A stretch of 34,846 bases of DNA from NCBI GenBank assembly GCA_016763695.1, contig JAESTH010000064.1:1-34846 (forward strand). The letters run 5' to 3'. The first letter of the stretch is position 1; the number at the start of each line of letters is the position of its first letter. Below the pieces are notes generated by a model. That model ran no database searches and was not told where the DNA came from. It worked only from the letters and a program-made list of their open reading frames with translations. Shown piece after piece: positions 34,007-34,846 of the stretch. A program made the translations under genes and the position numbers. Source of the stretch: Alcanivoracaceae bacterium. Lineage in GTDB: Bacteria > Pseudomonadota > Gammaproteobacteria > Xanthomonadales > Marinicellaceae.

Positions 34007-34131
34007 TCGTGGGTAAATGCTACGACTTAGGTCTGGTCAAAGCCTTAACTGTAGCAATTTTAGTGGGATTGCACGACTCCACGGTTGTGCGTTAAGCCAG
34101 TGATACCTCCCGGTGTTACTGGCTTTTTTTT
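34007..34131 (+). ncRNA. Putative small RNA, sibling 1
   Basis: An unannotated ~125-nt transcript is predicted from its promoter and terminator. TGCTAC (34018-34023) pairs with GTAGCA (34051-34056). GCACGAC (34071-34077) pairs with GTTGTGC (34084-34090) over a 6-nt loop. The terminator hairpin follows. The body is about 95% identical to sibling 2 at 34472. I do not recognise an RNA family. A 28-codon frame from ATG 34017 to TGA 34103 exists in both copies, so a small peptide cannot be excluded. Confidence 0.65.
34094..34131 (+). terminator. Intrinsic terminator of small RNA 1
   Basis: AAGCCAGTGATACC pairs over 14 positions (two G-U) with GGTGTTACTGGCTT around a TCCC loop, followed by a run of T. 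In sibling 2 two stem bases differ, and pairing is kept in each case by G-U or A-U exchange. Confidence 0.9.
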
Positions 34132-34422
34132 ATTCCATCTTTCCTTTTTTCCTTTTATTATTATATCTTCCATGTGATCTTATTCTTAGACCTTGTTGTA
34201 TAAGACAGGATTGTATAAAAAATATTTCAATAAATTATATATTTTTTTTATTTTTTCAATTTTTCAACCAAACATCGGTTTTGCCATTTTATTCACACAA
34301 GCTAAGTCTTTAATTCTCATGTGTTTTATTTTTGCAAGTACATAATATCAATGGATTAATAACGAACCTTCTTGTTTACGCAAATATAAAATTAAATATT
34401 TTGTGTTTAGATTAGTTATGCT
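34132..34422. other. AT-rich spacer between the two small RNAs
   Basis: About 290 bases of very AT-rich sequence. I see no gene, no repeat of the flanking units and no hairpin worth naming. The similarity between the two RNA units ends sharply at both borders. Confidence 0.6.
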
Positions 34423-34465
34423 TGTGCAAAAATGGACAAGTATTTTTGTAAAATATGCTTATAAT
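34423..34465 (+). promoter_or_regulatory. Activator-type promoter of small RNA 2
   Basis: TATAAT is at 34460-34465. TGTGCA-AAAA-TGGACA (34423-34438), one mismatch from a perfect dyad, is centred at 34430.5, again about -41.5 from a start near 34472. The sequence between dyad and -10 differs from copy 1, so the dyad and -10 are selectively kept. Confidence 0.6.
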
Positions 34466-34471
34466 TAAAGC

Positions 34472-34596
34472 TCGTGGGTAAATGCTACGACTTAGGTCTG
34501 GTCAAAGCCTTGACTGTAGCAATTTTAGTGGGATTGCACGACTCCACGGTTGTGCACAAAGCCAGTGATGCCTCCCGGTATTACTGGCTTTTTTGT
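34472..34596 (+). ncRNA. Putative small RNA, sibling 2
   Basis: Near-copy of sibling 1: about six differences over some 122 bases. The TGCTAC/GTAGCA and GCACGAC/GTTGTGC stems are unchanged. Changes fall at CCTTGACT (CCTTAACT in copy 1), just before the terminator (GTGCACA for GTGCGTT) and in the terminator stem. The terminator (34558-34594) has a TCCC loop and a T-run. The C-rich loop could base-pair with Shine-Dalgarno sequences, as in other C-rich-loop small RNAs; that is inference. Confidence 0.65.
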
Positions 34597-34795
34597 ATCC
34601 GCACACTTTTTTCATTTTCTCAGTATTTTTTTCTAACTGTATGCCAGGCCTGTACGACAAGTAGACAGAATAAAATAAATAATATTTCATATAATCTATA
34701 CCTTTTGGTAACTACTCACTCCTCTAGACATTAATGGCGAAGGCACTAATCTCATCAATATTACTGATTATTATCATAACATCTATTCATTTTTA

Positions 34796-34822
34796 GTAGA
34801 GTCCTGTTTTCGCAGGAATGAC
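34796..34822 (-). repeat. REP-like element (GTCATTCC type), further copy
   Basis: On the minus strand this reads GTCATTCCTGCG and ends CTCTAC, matching 30124-30150 with about six differences in 27 bases. TCCTG/CAGGA forms the stem. The rest of 34597-34846 holds nothing I can identify. Confidence 0.65.
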
Positions 34823-34846
34823 GAGGTGAGTTGCATCTTTTGTTCT

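Noticed and set aside
34474-34734. 86-codon protein over small RNA 2
   Set aside because: It starts at a GTG inside the RNA body, runs through the terminator hairpin, and the matching frame in copy 1 is not kept.
1-34846. CRISPR array, rRNA or tRNA genes
   Set aside because: No regularly spaced repeats and no tRNA or rRNA signature sequences were seen on either strand.

Overview
The window is AT-rich DNA from a Proteobacterium, most likely a gammaproteobacterium. Evidence: the dnaX-ybaB-recR order, a lipase with its own foldase chaperone, DUF423, a btuE-like glutathione peroxidase and remnants of REP-associated tyrosine transposases (RAYT). I cannot name the genus.

Left third (1-10863): a nonribosomal peptide synthetase (NRPS) locus. 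The window opens in the last codons of a thioesterase-ending NRPS. After a 9-nt gap comes a three-module NRPS: TubC-type docking domain, then C-A-T, C-A-T, C-A-(frameshift)-T-TE. The 3' end of the second synthetase, plus the first codons of a third, repeat the first junction almost exactly (68-204 versus 10720-10856, about 13 differences in 137 bases). The third gene dies after 12 codons. This looks like an eroded tandem array of related synthetase genes.

10864-14200 is a graveyard: hairpins, three RAYT fragments, an AraC-type fragment, a broken IS110-family element with a possible bridge-RNA region, and a long inverted repeat. One intact gene stands in it: a membrane-anchored XRE-type regulator with a 24-bp perfect palindrome over its promoter.

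14204-34000 is mostly housekeeping or ordinary accessory genes. It holds a Sel1-like protein, an SDR dehydrogenase, an M14/AspA-type hydrolase, a six-gene Gld-type ABC operon, dnaX-ybaB-[parDE]-recR, HIT, an ATP-grasp/AlkA/membrane-protein group, a lipase-foldase pair, glutathione peroxidase, an AlkB-like remnant, GST, OsmC and a degenerate CPBP protein. The parDE toxin-antitoxin pair sits inside the usually contiguous ybaB-recR pair.

The right end (33958-34600) holds what I consider the most interesting signal. Two almost identical ~125-nt transcription units each have a -10 box, no -35 box, a TGTGCA-N4-TGCACA-type dyad centred at about -41.5, a compact structured body and a 14-bp terminator hairpin with a UCCC loop. 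They look like sibling small RNAs under a class-II-type activator.

Three genes (NRPS, GldG-like, AlkA-like) are each broken by the loss of exactly one base at a short homopolymer. This may be sequencing error rather than biology and should be settled before the NRPS is called split. Three palindromes sharing TAGAGAC...GTCTCTA ends but with different cores all lie just downstream of genes, two of them between convergent genes.
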